64,000 nt of DNA from CAIKZZ01 sp035604595 (lineage in GTDB: Bacteria > Pseudomonadota > Gammaproteobacteria > Steroidobacterales > Steroidobacteraceae). The stretch covers positions 4,600 to 68,599 of the forward strand of contig DATNIE010000032.1 in NCBI GenBank assembly GCA_035604595.1, in the 5' to 3' direction. The translations under genes were made by a program, and so were the position numbers. Positions within the stretch are counted from its first letter, which is position 1. Every line of letters begins with the position of its first letter. This document shows, piece by piece, positions 7,447-16,178 of this stretch. The notes under the pieces were generated by a model. The model worked only from the letters and a program-made list of their open reading frames with translations, was not told the origin of the DNA and made no database searches.

Positions 7447-8939
7447 ACACCGCTCTCTCCGTCCGTGACTGGCACGCCCGGGCGGACCAGCTCAAGTACC
7501 CGACCGGCCATTTCATCGACGGCGAGCACGTTGCCGCCCACAGCGGGGAGCGGTTCACCGTCACGAACCCCGCCACCGGCGCGCCGCTGTGCGAAGCGGC
7601 CGCCGGTGGTCCCGAAGACATCAACCGTGCCGTCGCCTCCTGCCGCCGGACGTTTCGCGCCGGCGTGTGGCGGCGCATGGCGCCCCGCGAGCGCCTCGCG
7701 GTGCTGTCGCGGTTCGCCGCGCTCATCGAGACGAATGCGAACCGCTTCGCGCTGCTCGACACGCTCTGCATGGGTAAACCCGTCCGCGACATGCTCGCGA
7801 GCGATGTACCCGCGGCCGTGCAGACGTTCACGTATTTCGCCGAACTGTGCGACAAGATCGACGGCGCGGTCACCGCGACGGCAGCCGATGCATTCCACTA
7901 CATCCTGCGCGAGCCACTCGGCGTCGTCGGCTGCATCGTGCCGTGGAACTACCCGCTGCTGATGGCCGCGTGGAAGGTCGCACCGGCGCTTGCCGCCGGC
8001 AACTCGGTGGTGTTGAAGCCCGCGGAGCAGTCGCCGCTGTCGGCGCTGCTGCTGGCGGAGCTGTTCATCGAGGCCGGTGGCCCGCCGGGAGTCTTCAATG
8101 TCGTCAATGGGCTGGGCGAGGCGGCGGGAGCCGCGCTCGCGCTGCACATGGATGTCGCCAAGATCGCGTTCACCGGATCCACCGAGGTCGGCAAGCTCAT
8201 GCTCACCTACGCCGGCCAGTCAAACATGAAACGCGTGAGCCTCGAGTGCGGCGGCAAGTCGCCGCAGATCTTCCTGGCAGATCTGCAGGATATGGACCGG
8301 GCCGTGACCTACGCCATCAATGGCATCTTCGGCAACATGGGCGAGGTCTGCAATGCCGGGTCCCGGCTGCTGATCGACAAGCCGATCGCCGAAGCGTTCG
8401 TCGCCCGGTTCATCGAGCACGGCAAGACGGCGTACCGGCCCGGCGACCCGCTCGATCCCGACACCAACCTCGGGCCCCTTGTGACCGCCGAGCATCGGGC
8501 GCGGGTGCTCGATTACATTGGTCGCGGCAAGCGCGACGGTGCCCGTCTCGAGTTTGGTGGTGACACGCCGGCGCTGCCCGGAAGCTACGTCAACCCGACG
8601 CTGTTCTCGCGCGTCAACAACCGGATGACCATTGCGCGCGAGGAGATCTTCGGGCCGGTGGCTGCAGCGATCGAGGTCAACGGGCTCGAGGAGGCACTTG
8701 CGGTCGCCAACGACTCGATCTACGGCCTCGCCGCATCGATCTGGACGCGGGACCTGAACACCGCTCACAAAGCGGTCCGCGACCTCGAGGCCGGGGTGAT
8801 CTGGGTCAACTGCTTCGACCACGGCGATATGACGCAGCCCTTCGGCGGCTACAAGCAGTCCGGGCAGGGCCGCGACAAGTGCCTCGAGAGCCTGCTGTCG
8901 TACACGCAGACGAAGTCGGCCTGGATACACTTGGGCTAG
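7443..8939 (+). CDS. Aldehyde dehydrogenase, betaine-aldehyde / aminoaldehyde type
   Basis: The 498-residue NAD(P)-dependent aldehyde dehydrogenase shows VPWNYP (oxyanion Asn region), the nucleotide-binding FTGSTEVGK, the general-base Glu in LECGGKSPQ, the nucleophilic Cys in GEVCNAGSR and the C-terminal PFGGYKQSGQGRD. The last motif is typical of betaine aldehyde and 4-aminobutyraldehyde dehydrogenases. The ATG at 7443 overlaps the stop of the TetR-Rieske gene by four bases, with GGAG upstream, so the two are probably translationally coupled. It probably oxidises an aldehyde from demethylation or side-chain cleavage of a quaternary amine. The precise substrate is not determined. Confidence 0.9.
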   Translation: MNTALSVRDWHARADQLKYPTGHFIDGEHVAAHSGERFTVTNPATGAPLCEAAAGGPEDINRAVASCRRTFRAGVWRRMAPRERLAVLSRFAALIETNANRFALLDTLCMGKPVRDMLASDVPAAVQTFTYFAELCDKIDGAVTATAADAFHYILREPLGVVGCIVPWNYPLLMAAWKVAPALAAGNSVVLKPAEQSPLSALLLAELFIEAGGPPGVFNVVNGLGEAAGAALALHMDVAKIAFTGSTEVGKLMLTYAGQSNMKRVSLECGGKSPQIFLADLQDMDRAVTYAINGIFGNMGEVCNAGSRLLIDKPIAEAFVARFIEHGKTAYRPGDPLDPDTNLGPLVTAEHRARVLDYIGRGKRDGARLEFGGDTPALPGSYVNPTLFSRVNNRMTIAREEIFGPVAAAIEVNGLEEALAVANDSIYGLAASIWTRDLNTAHKAVRDLEAGVIWVNCFDHGDMTQPFGGYKQSGQGRDKCLESLLSYTQTKSAWIHLG

Positions 8940-8970
8940 CGCGGTCGCGGCGCCGGTCCGCCGCCAGGGG

Positions 8971-10146
8971 TCAGGTGCGGGCGAGCTCCGCACGCAGCCA
9001 TTCGTGCAGGCGGAACACGTCGTACTCCTCCGGCATCAGCATGCCGTGGGCGTGCGCCGCCGAGCGCAGCCCCCGCTGGTTGATCTCGCACACCGCCCCG
9101 TCCTCACTCATCACCGCGGCCGAGAATGCGCACGCCGCCTGAATGTCGACGCTCGGGTCGTTGAGCGTCTCGCGCGGGAACAGCCATTCAATGGTGAGTT
9201 CGGTCTCTTCGGGCCCGAGCGGCAGCAGCCGTGTCGAGCGCACGTGGTCGACATGCAGAACCAAGTAGTGCGACGGCAGGCTCGTCATGTAGTGATAGCC
9301 GACGCGGCGTTCCTCGGCCGAGAGCGCCGGGAACTCGTGCCCCAGTGAGCGTCCGTCCACCGACCAGGTCGCCGCCCCGGGGCGCAATCCGCCCTTGTAG
9401 GCAGGATCGGTGCTCGCCGCGTGCTCGCGCCACGCCGGGTCGTCACGTTCCTCCATGATGCCGCGACGGTAGATCGGGACTAGGCTGCTGAGCGAGTGGT
9501 GCACGGTCGGGCAGTGCAGGCACTCGTTGTAGTTCTCCCAGAAGATCTTCCAGTTGCAGCGGATCCGCTTTGTCAGCCGGTGGCCCACGACGAGCTCGGC
9601 CAGCGGCCAGTGGGCGAGCGCCTCGGTGTTGGCGTTGAAGTTGTCGCTGAGTCCGCGGCCTGCGTCACTTAAATTTACGTAGACGAACCCCTGCCATTCC
9701 TTAAGCGCAATTGCATACAGCGAGGTCTCGCCGATCGGGACGTGATGCGCTCGCCCGAACGACGGAATGCGCGTGAGCTCGCCGTTCAGCCGATAGCTCC
9801 ACGCGTGGTACGGGCAGGTAATCGCCCTCCCCGGCAGCCGGCCTGCGGCGTCGGTGCACAGGATTGAGCCGCGATGGCGGCAGGTGTTGTAGAACGCCCG
9901 CAGCGCGCCCGCCTCGTCGCGCACGACGAGCACGGGCTGGGTGCCGATCGTGAAAGTGCGGTAGCTCGCCGGCTCCGGCAGCGTATCGGCGCGACACAGG
10001 TACACCCAGTTGCGATACCAGATGCGGTCGAGCTCGAGGGCGTACTGGGCCGGATCGTAGTACCAGCGGCTCGGCAAGCTGTGCTCGAGCTGCTTGAGCC
10101 CCGAGAACTCGCCGGCTGTCGGATCCGGCTTCGCGTCGGGGATCAT
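8971..10146 (-). CDS. Rieske oxygenase alpha subunit, betaine/carnitine monooxygenase-like
   Basis: The 391-residue protein has an intact Rieske centre (Cys89-X-His91 ... Cys111-X2-His114, in CPYHAWSY) and an intact mononuclear iron site (NYNECLHCPTVHH, with His211 and His216 and bridging Glu208). This arrangement matches single-component-terminal oxygenases such as glycine betaine oxygenase GbcA and carnitine oxygenase CntA. The start is placed at the ATG at 10146; the longer frame to 10296 overlaps the upstream gene and its extension is Arg/Cys-rich noise. It lies 22 bases downstream of the second Rieske gene. No ferredoxin reductase partner (GbcB/CntB type) is present in the window. Confidence 0.9.
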   Translation of the reverse strand: MIPDAKPDPTAGEFSGLKQLEHSLPSRWYYDPAQYALELDRIWYRNWVYLCRADTLPEPASYRTFTIGTQPVLVVRDEAGALRAFYNTCRHRGSILCTDAAGRLPGRAITCPYHAWSYRLNGELTRIPSFGRAHHVPIGETSLYAIALKEWQGFVYVNLSDAGRGLSDNFNANTEALAHWPLAELVVGHRLTKRIRCNWKIFWENYNECLHCPTVHHSLSSLVPIYRRGIMEERDDPAWREHAASTDPAYKGGLRPGAATWSVDGRSLGHEFPALSAEERRVGYHYMTSLPSHYLVLHVDHVRSTRLLPLGPEETELTIEWLFPRETLNDPSVDIQAACAFSAAVMSEDGAVCEINQRGLRSAAHAHGMLMPEEYDVFRLHEWLRAELART

Positions 10147-10168
10147 GGCCGCAGGCCCGTTCCAGCGC

Positions 10169-11374
10169 TCAGGCGAAGCGCGCCGGCGCGGTCGGCAGGC
10201 GTACCTCCGGAATGGCCTCGCGCAGCAGGTCATGAAACTCGAGCATCCAGCGCTCGAGGGCCGACAGCGGGCCCGGAGTGTAGCTCGGCGATGCAAGGCC
10301 GCGCTGGACGCGCGCGCACAGCCATTTATCCTCGTTGTTGACCGACGTGTTGATCCGATTGCTGAGGGCGCGCAGCACGCGCATCTCGCGCCGCTCGTCC
10401 TGCAATCCGAAGATCGCGTAGCGGATCACGCACTTGCCGGGCCCGCGCGGCAGCACCTGGAAGAAGTCCATCAGCTCCGGATACACGTCGATCCCGAGAT
10501 TCGGCAGCATGCTGTAGAAGCGCCAGCAGCGCCGGTTGGCCTCGGGGAGGTGCGTGACGGTCGGACCGACGAGCTTCTGGTACAGCCGCTCGCTCCAGCG
10601 CGAGGAGGGCTGCTCGCGCAGCCAGCTCGTGCCGCGCGCGATTCCTTTGGCGCCCTTCTGGTCCTCGTAGTCGGGCGTGAACATCCGGTTGAGCCCCGGG
10701 TGGCCGACCGGCACGTGGTACGACTCGAGGTAGTTGTCCATCGCCACCTTCCAGTCGACGTCCCACTCCTCGTACGACACCGGCACGAGGGGCACCATCT
10801 CCTCAAGCCGATACGGCTCGAGCTCGCCGAGAAACGGCGCGAAGCGCTCCTTGAGCGGCGGCGGCGGGTCGGCGGCGAGGCACACGAACACGAAGCCGAG
10901 CACGACCTCGACGTGCACGGACTTGAGTCCGTGCTCGGCCCGGTCGAGCCCCGGGAAGCCTTCTTTGCCGGGGACGCCCACCAGCGCCCCCGCGTAGTTG
11001 TACGACCAGCCGTGGTACGGGCACACGATGACGCCCGGACAATGCCCGGCATCGTCCAGGAGCCGCGCGCCCCGGTGCCGGCAGACGTTGTGATAGCCCC
11101 GCACCCGACCGTCGCGGTCGCGCAGGACGACGATGCTGTCCCGACCGAGGTCGAGCGTTGTGAAATCGCCCGGCCGCTTAACCTGGCTGATGTGGCAGGC
11201 GATTTGCCAGCTCGGCCGCAGGATCCGCTCGAGCTCGAGCCGGGTCATGTCGGGATGGTTGTAGATCCACGCCGGGAGCGCGCGCGGACCGGCCGCAGCT
11301 TGGGTGCGATCCGCCTGAGCTGCTGCGGAAGTGACCACGCTGGTGCCCCCGAGGCTGGTTATACGTGCGTTCAA
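10169..11374 (-). CDS. Rieske oxygenase alpha subunit, second copy (different subfamily)
   Basis: The 401-residue ring-hydroxylating-type oxygenase has its Rieske motif at Cys98-X-His100 and Cys118-X2-His121 (CPYHGWSY) and its iron motif DNYLESYHVPVGHPG with His220 and His225. It resembles GbcA-like and stachydrine/choline oxygenases more than aromatic dioxygenases. It shares little sequence with its neighbour outside the metal motifs, so the two are probably not a recent duplication and may act on different substrates or as hetero-oligomers. Transcription would start in the AT-rich region upstream (11.44-11.56 kb), shared with the divergent aminotransferase gene. Confidence 0.9.
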   Translation of the reverse strand: MNARITSLGGTSVVTSAAAQADRTQAAAGPRALPAWIYNHPDMTRLELERILRPSWQIACHISQVKRPGDFTTLDLGRDSIVVLRDRDGRVRGYHNVCRHRGARLLDDAGHCPGVIVCPYHGWSYNYAGALVGVPGKEGFPGLDRAEHGLKSVHVEVVLGFVFVCLAADPPPPLKERFAPFLGELEPYRLEEMVPLVPVSYEEWDVDWKVAMDNYLESYHVPVGHPGLNRMFTPDYEDQKGAKGIARGTSWLREQPSSRWSERLYQKLVGPTVTHLPEANRRCWRFYSMLPNLGIDVYPELMDFFQVLPRGPGKCVIRYAIFGLQDERREMRVLRALSNRINTSVNNEDKWLCARVQRGLASPSYTPGPLSALERWMLEFHDLLREAIPEVRLPTAPARFA

Positions 11375-11445
11375 TGTACGCCCCTCCCGTGGCCTTGGGC
11401 AAGCACTGGGGCGCGTGAGCAGTCTGCTGGGGCTAGATCATATAT

Positions 11446-11476
11446 ATTTATATAAATCAATTACATATATTAATAT
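11446..11476. promoter_or_regulatory. AT-rich palindromes in the divergent promoter region
   Basis: Two perfect palindromes, ATTTATATAAAT (11446-11457) and ATATTAATAT (11467-11476), sit in a run of about 45 bases that is almost pure A+T, in a genome that is otherwise very GC-rich. They lie between the minus-strand Rieske operon and the plus-strand aminotransferase operon, and are good candidates for promoter and operator DNA for both. Confidence 0.55.
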
Positions 11477-11541
11477 CAGTAGCACCATCCACACGTCTGG
11501 CGCTTAAGCCCCGGATGCTGCACCGCGATCCACAGAAATGT

Positions 11542-11555
11542 TATATGACCATATA
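11542..11555. promoter_or_regulatory. 14-bp palindromic operator candidate
   Basis: The sequence TATATGACCATATA is a perfect inverted repeat (TATATG / CATATA, centre AC) located 76 bases upstream of the aminotransferase start codon. It may be a binding site for a dimeric regulator such as the TetR-Rieske fusion or a GntR-type protein. The identity of the binder is not known. Confidence 0.5.
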
Positions 11556-11630
11556 GAATTTCGTGGACGCGCGTACCGGCCAATGCTAGCGTTTCGGGCA
11601 CGCATATCGCCTCACCGGGGAGAGACGGCC

Positions 11631-12956
11631 ATGGCGCGCACACTGACCAAGAGCAACGAACAGTGGCGGCGCGCGGTCACGCGGCTGCCGCTCGGCGTTG
11701 CGTCGAACTTCCGCTACTGGGGAGCGGAACGGACGATCTACGTCAAGCACGGCCGCGGCGCGCGGATCACCGACATCGACGACAACGTCTACGTCGACTA
11801 CCGGCTCGGCTACGGCCCCGCGATCCTCGGCTACGCGGACCCCAGGGTCGATGCGGCAGCGCGCGCCGGCATGGAGGTCGGGGGAGTGTTTGCGCTCTCG
11901 ACCGAGCGCGAGTTCCGGGTCGCCGAGCGAATCTCCAAGATGGTGCCGGCCGCCGAGCTCGTGCGGTTCTCCAATTCCGGAACCGAAGCGGTCATGGCGG
12001 GCTTAAGGCTCGCCCGCGCCTACACGGGGCGCGATGACTACATCATGCTGGAAGGCAGCTACCACGGCCTGTTCGATGCGGCGATGTGGTACACGCCGAT
12101 GGAGAAATGGGGCCAGGTCGGCGAGCCGGAGGTGCAGCCGTACAGCCAGGGCATCCCGCTCGGCGCGCGCGGATTCGCGCACTTCGTCCAGGCGAATGAT
12201 GCCAACCAGCTGGAGGAGACGTTCAAGCGTCAGGCCGGCAAGGTCGCGTGCATGCTGCTCGAGCCCATCATGGGGAACTGCCTCGGGATTGCGGCCGAGC
12301 CCGACTACCTGCGGGCGGCACGCGCGCTGTGCGACAAGTACGGGGCCGTGCTGCTGATCGACGAGGTCAAGACGGGTTTTCGCGTCGCGCGCGGCGGCGT
12401 GCAGGAGCTCTGCGGCATCAAGGCCGACCTGTGCACGTTCGCCAAGGCGGTGGCCAACGGCTACCCGATCTCGATCCTGGCCGGCCGCGAGGACATCATG
12501 CGCAAGCTAGGCCAGGGGGTCGCCCACGGCGGCACGTACACCGCGCATTCGGTGTCGCTGGCCGCCGCCGAGGCCTGCCTCGAGATCCTCGACGAGACCG
12601 ACGCGCTCGAGAAGATCGCCGCCTACGGCACGCGGCTCCGCAAGGGCATGACCGCGGTGCTGAACGCCCGGGGGATCCCGCACAGCTTCGTCGGCCATCC
12701 GTCGATGAGCGGGCTGTACTTCGCCGCCGACCCGCCGCGCAATTACCGCGCCTGGAAGAGCAGCGACTACGCGTTCTACGACGCGATGGCGCAGGTCCTG
12801 CACGATGAGGGCGTGCTGTGCGAGCCCGACTCGCGCGAGCCGTGGTTCGTCTCGGCGGCGCACGACGACTCGTGCCTCGCCGACACGCTGCGCGGCTTCG
12901 AGATCGCGGTCGACGCAACACTGCGCTCGCGGATCGCCGAGAAGGTCCCGGCCTGA
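11631..12956 (+). CDS. Class III aminotransferase, glutamate-1-semialdehyde aminomutase-like
   Basis: This 441-residue PLP enzyme has the fold-type I class III layout: RFSNSGTEA phosphate-binding loop, LLIDEVKTGFR with the PLP-binding Asp244, and the Schiff-base Lys272 in TFAKAVANGYP. The ATG at 11631 follows GGGGAGAG; the longer frame to 11538 runs through the AT-rich regulatory DNA and is rejected. It is the first gene of a plus-strand run with two flavoproteins, a GcvT-like protein and a transport ATPase. A role in transaminating or isomerising an amino acid or amine from betaine-type substrates is plausible. A role in heme synthesis (HemL) is unlikely from the context. Confidence 0.85.
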   Translation: MARTLTKSNEQWRRAVTRLPLGVASNFRYWGAERTIYVKHGRGARITDIDDNVYVDYRLGYGPAILGYADPRVDAAARAGMEVGGVFALSTEREFRVAERISKMVPAAELVRFSNSGTEAVMAGLRLARAYTGRDDYIMLEGSYHGLFDAAMWYTPMEKWGQVGEPEVQPYSQGIPLGARGFAHFVQANDANQLEETFKRQAGKVACMLLEPIMGNCLGIAAEPDYLRAARALCDKYGAVLLIDEVKTGFRVARGGVQELCGIKADLCTFAKAVANGYPISILAGREDIMRKLGQGVAHGGTYTAHSVSLAAAEACLEILDETDALEKIAAYGTRLRKGMTAVLNARGIPHSFVGHPSMSGLYFAADPPRNYRAWKSSDYAFYDAMAQVLHDEGVLCEPDSREPWFVSAAHDDSCLADTLRGFEIAVDATLRSRIAEKVPA

Positions 12957-12977
12957 CCGGCCGGCGGTGCGGCGCAT

Positions 12978-14591
12978 ATGGCGGCGGTCAGAAGCCCTCG
13001 CGGCCGGAGGCATGATGTCATCGTGATCGGCGCCGGCCACAACGGGCTGGTCGCCGCGTGCTATCTCTCCCGTGCCGGCCTCGATGTGCTGGTGCTCGAG
13101 CGCAACGAGTACATCGGCGGCGCGGCCGTGAGCCGGCGCCTGTACGGCGATTTCACGTACTCGAACTGCTCCTACGTCTGCAGCCTGCTGCGGCCCGAGA
13201 TCATGCGCGGCCTCGAGCTGCCCCGCCACGGCCTGCAGATCATCCCCTATGAGGGCGGCTGCACCTTGATGCGCGACGGCGGCCACCTCGCGCTGTACGA
13301 CAACCACGATGCGCTGCGCCGCGAGATCTGCCGGCACTCCAAGCGCGACGCCGAGGCCTACGAGCGGTTCTCGACCGACGTGATCCGCCAGTGCAAGTTC
13401 ATCAAGCCGCTGCTGATGCGCGAGCCGCCCGACCCGACCTCCTTCCGGCCGCGCGACCTGATGGAACTGCTGTACCTCGGGCAGCGCCTGAATGCGACCG
13501 GCGAGGACCGGATGTACGACACGCTGCGCTTCTGGACGATGAGCGCGGCGGACTTTCTCGACGAGTACTTCGAGAGTGAAATCGTCAAGGCGCACTTCGC
13601 GGGCAGCTCGATCATCGGCACCGCGCTCGGGCCCCGCTCGCCGGGCACCGCCTACGTGCTGCTGCACCACTACATGGGTGACATCGACGACACGGTCGGC
13701 GCCTGGGGCTTCGCGCGCGGTGGCATGGGCGCGGTGACCCAGGCACTCAGCGCCTCGCTGCAGGCGAGCGGCGGCTGCATCCGGGCCGCGGCGCCGGTCG
13801 AGCGGATCTTGGTCAAGCACGGCCGGGCCCGAGGTGTCGCGCTTGCGAGCGGGGAGGAGATCACGGCCTCGACGGTCGTCTCGAACATGGACGTGAAACG
13901 CACGTTCCTCGACACGGTCGAGCCCGAGCATCTGCCCGCGGAGTTCCTGACGGCCGTGCGCCGCTTCAAGATCCGCGGCTCGTCGGGCAAGCTCAACATC
14001 GCGCTCGACGGCCTGCCGCGCTTTCCGGCGATCCCCGAGGGTGCGCCCTGCATCCGCGGCGATCTGCACCTGACCGATACGGTCGAGATGATGGAGCGCG
14101 CTTACGACGACTGGAAGCAGGGGCGCTGGTCGGCGGCTCCGTATGTCGACATGCTGATACCCTCGCAGATCGACCCGACGATGGCGCCCGAGGGCGAGCA
14201 CTATATGTCGGTGTTCGTGCAGTACTGCCCGTACGCGCTCGCCGACGGCCCCTGGACCGAGGCGAAACGCACGGCCTTCGGCGCGACCGTCATCGATGCG
14301 ATCGCCCGGCAGAGCCCGGATTTCAAGAGCCTGATCTTGCACGCCGAGATCCGTACCCCGTGGGACATCGAGAACGAGGTGGGGCTCACCGAAGGCAACA
14401 TCTTCCAGGGTGAGCTGACGATGGACCAGCTGCTGTTCAACCGGCCGGTGCCCGGCTACGCGCAGTACAGCACGCCCCTCGCCGGGCTGTACCTGTCCGG
14501 GTCGACGACCCACCCGGGCGGCGGCGTGATGGGAGCGCCCGGCGCCAACGCCGCGCGGCGGATCCTGCGCGATCTCGGACGCGCGGCGTGA
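12978..14591 (+). CDS. PYROXD2-like FAD-dependent oxidoreductase, copy 1
   Basis: The 537-residue flavoprotein begins with an FAD-binding fold (VIVIGAGHNGLVAACYLSRAG, in part) and the GGAAVSRR motif typical of the phytoene-desaturase/PYROXD2 branch. The C-terminal TTHPGGGVMGAPGANAARRIL closes the flavin site. Family members oxidise amines, carotenoids or unknown substrates. The next gene is a paralogue with the same architecture, starting in a GTGA overlap with this gene's stop. Given the aminotransferase upstream and the GcvT-like gene downstream, amine oxidation is the best guess. The physiological substrate cannot be read from the sequence. Confidence 0.8.
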   Translation: MAAVRSPRGRRHDVIVIGAGHNGLVAACYLSRAGLDVLVLERNEYIGGAAVSRRLYGDFTYSNCSYVCSLLRPEIMRGLELPRHGLQIIPYEGGCTLMRDGGHLALYDNHDALRREICRHSKRDAEAYERFSTDVIRQCKFIKPLLMREPPDPTSFRPRDLMELLYLGQRLNATGEDRMYDTLRFWTMSAADFLDEYFESEIVKAHFAGSSIIGTALGPRSPGTAYVLLHHYMGDIDDTVGAWGFARGGMGAVTQALSASLQASGGCIRAAAPVERILVKHGRARGVALASGEEITASTVVSNMDVKRTFLDTVEPEHLPAEFLTAVRRFKIRGSSGKLNIALDGLPRFPAIPEGAPCIRGDLHLTDTVEMMERAYDDWKQGRWSAAPYVDMLIPSQIDPTMAPEGEHYMSVFVQYCPYALADGPWTEAKRTAFGATVIDAIARQSPDFKSLILHAEIRTPWDIENEVGLTEGNIFQGELTMDQLLFNRPVPGYAQYSTPLAGLYLSGSTTHPGGGVMGAPGANAARRILRDLGRAA

Positions 14592-16177
14592 GCGACGCGG
14601 GATCGTCCGCCGCGACGCGCCGCCTCGACTGCATCGTCATCGGCGGTGGCCATAACGGTCTCGTCTGCGCGACCTACCTCGCGCGCGCCGGGCGCTCGGT
14701 GCTGGTGCTCGAGGCCGCCGGACGCGTCGGCGGCGCGGCCGTCACGCGCGAGTTCGCGCCGGGCTATCGCGTCTCCGCCGGTGCGCACCTGCTGCACCTG
14801 ATGCCACGGGCGCTGATGGACGAGCTGGGCCTCGCGGGCCAGGGCTTCACCTACGCCGGACGCGACCTGCCGACGACCGCGATCGCGGCGGGCCTCGCGC
14901 CGCTGCCGATCGGCGCTCCCGGCCAGGCGGCCCTGCAGGCCGTATCTCCCCGGGACGCTGCTGCCTACCCCGCATTCAGCGCGCGCCTTAGGCGCTTCGC
15001 CGTGGCCCTCTACCCGCTGCTCGACTCGATTCCGCCGCGGCTCGGGTCGGACGCCTGGACCGACCGGATCGCGTTGCTCAAGCTCGGCTGGCGGATCCGT
15101 ACGCTCGGCCGGCGCGAGATGCGCGAGTTGCTGCGGATCATCGGCATGAACGCCTACGACCTGATTGCCGACGAGCTCGAGACGCCGCGGCTGCAGGGCG
15201 CGCTTGGCTTCGATGCGGTGCTCGGCACAAACTTCGGCCCCCGGGCGCCGGGAACGGTGCTGACGCTGCTCACCCGTCTGGCCGCCGAATCCGCCGCCGG
15301 TTCCTCGCCGCTCGCTCAGCCGCGAGGCGGCCTCGGGGCGCTCAGCGAGGCGCTTGCGAAAGCCGCCGTCGCGGCCGGCGCGACGGTCCGAACCGGTACT
15401 CGCGTCGCCCGCATCCGCGTCCAGGCCGATCGCGCCGTCGGCGTCGTGCTCGACTCAGGGGAGTCGATCGATGCCGGGACGGTGATCTCGAATGCGGATG
15501 CGAAGTCGACGTTTTTCAAGCTGCTCGGGACCCGCCACCTGGACACAGGCTTCGTCCGCAAGGTCGACCATCTGCGAAGCCGCGGGCTCGCCGCGAAGCT
15601 GCACCTCGCGCTCGATCGGCTGCCATCCTTCCCCGGCCTGCCTATCGCCGCGCTCGGCGGGCGCCTGCTGATCGCGCCCTCACTCGACTACATCGAGCGG
15701 GCCTGGGATCACTCGAAGTATGGCGAGTGCTCGAGCGCGCCGACTCTCGAGATCACCCTCCCGACGGTCAACGACCCGTCGCTGGCCCCGGCCGGACGCC
15801 ACGTGCTGTCGGCGATCGTGCAATACGTCCCGTACCAGCCGGCCGCCGGGTGGGCGGCCGAGCGAGCGCGCTACACCGATGTGGTCCTTGCGACCCTCGA
15901 GGCGCACGCGCCGGGCCTGAGGTCGACCGTGACCGCCACCGAGTTCCTGACGCCGGCGGATCTGGAACGGGAGTTCGGCATGAGCGGCGGCCACTGGCAC
16001 CACGGTGACCTGGCGTTCGACCAGTTCTACATGGTCCGGCCGGTGCCGGGCGCGGCCCAGTACCGGACCCCGGTCACGGGGCTCTACCTGTGCGGTGCCA
16101 GCTGTCACCCGGGCGGCGGCGTCATGGGCCTCGCCGGGCGCAACGCCGCGCGCGCAGTGCTGCGGAAGGCCGCCTGA
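14588..16177 (+). CDS. PYROXD2-like FAD-dependent oxidoreductase, copy 2
   Basis: This 529-residue paralogue of the preceding gene has the same FAD motif (VIGGGHNGLVCATYLARAG), GGAAVTREF, and C-terminal SCHPGGGVMGLAGRNAARAVL. Shared spacing of motifs across the whole length shows an old tandem duplication. It starts with GTG inside the stop of copy 1 (GTGA), which suggests translational coupling and roughly equal expression, as for subunits of a hetero-oligomer. It is followed after one base by the GcvT-like gene. Confidence 0.8.
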   Translation: MSDAGSSAATRRLDCIVIGGGHNGLVCATYLARAGRSVLVLEAAGRVGGAAVTREFAPGYRVSAGAHLLHLMPRALMDELGLAGQGFTYAGRDLPTTAIAAGLAPLPIGAPGQAALQAVSPRDAAAYPAFSARLRRFAVALYPLLDSIPPRLGSDAWTDRIALLKLGWRIRTLGRREMRELLRIIGMNAYDLIADELETPRLQGALGFDAVLGTNFGPRAPGTVLTLLTRLAAESAAGSSPLAQPRGGLGALSEALAKAAVAAGATVRTGTRVARIRVQADRAVGVVLDSGESIDAGTVISNADAKSTFFKLLGTRHLDTGFVRKVDHLRSRGLAAKLHLALDRLPSFPGLPIAALGGRLLIAPSLDYIERAWDHSKYGECSSAPTLEITLPTVNDPSLAPAGRHVLSAIVQYVPYQPAAGWAAERARYTDVVLATLEAHAPGLRSTVTATEFLTPADLEREFGMSGGHWHHGDLAFDQFYMVRPVPGAAQYRTPVTGLYLCGASCHPGGGVMGLAGRNAARAVLRKAA

Positions 16178-16178
16178 C

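Noticed and set aside
11631..12956. HemL glutamate-1-semialdehyde aminomutase as a heme gene
   Set aside because: The context is catabolic, no heme genes are nearby, and the class III family is broad.
12507..14513. 668-residue minus-strand open frame
   Set aside because: It is a shadow of the PYROXD2-like gene and end of the aminotransferase; composition is Arg/Asp/His-rich without recognisable motifs.
12978..16177. Carotenoid biosynthesis (phytoene desaturases)
   Set aside because: The genes share the flavin fold with phytoene desaturases but no carotenoid genes (crtB, crtE) are near, and the PYROXD2 branch motifs fit better.
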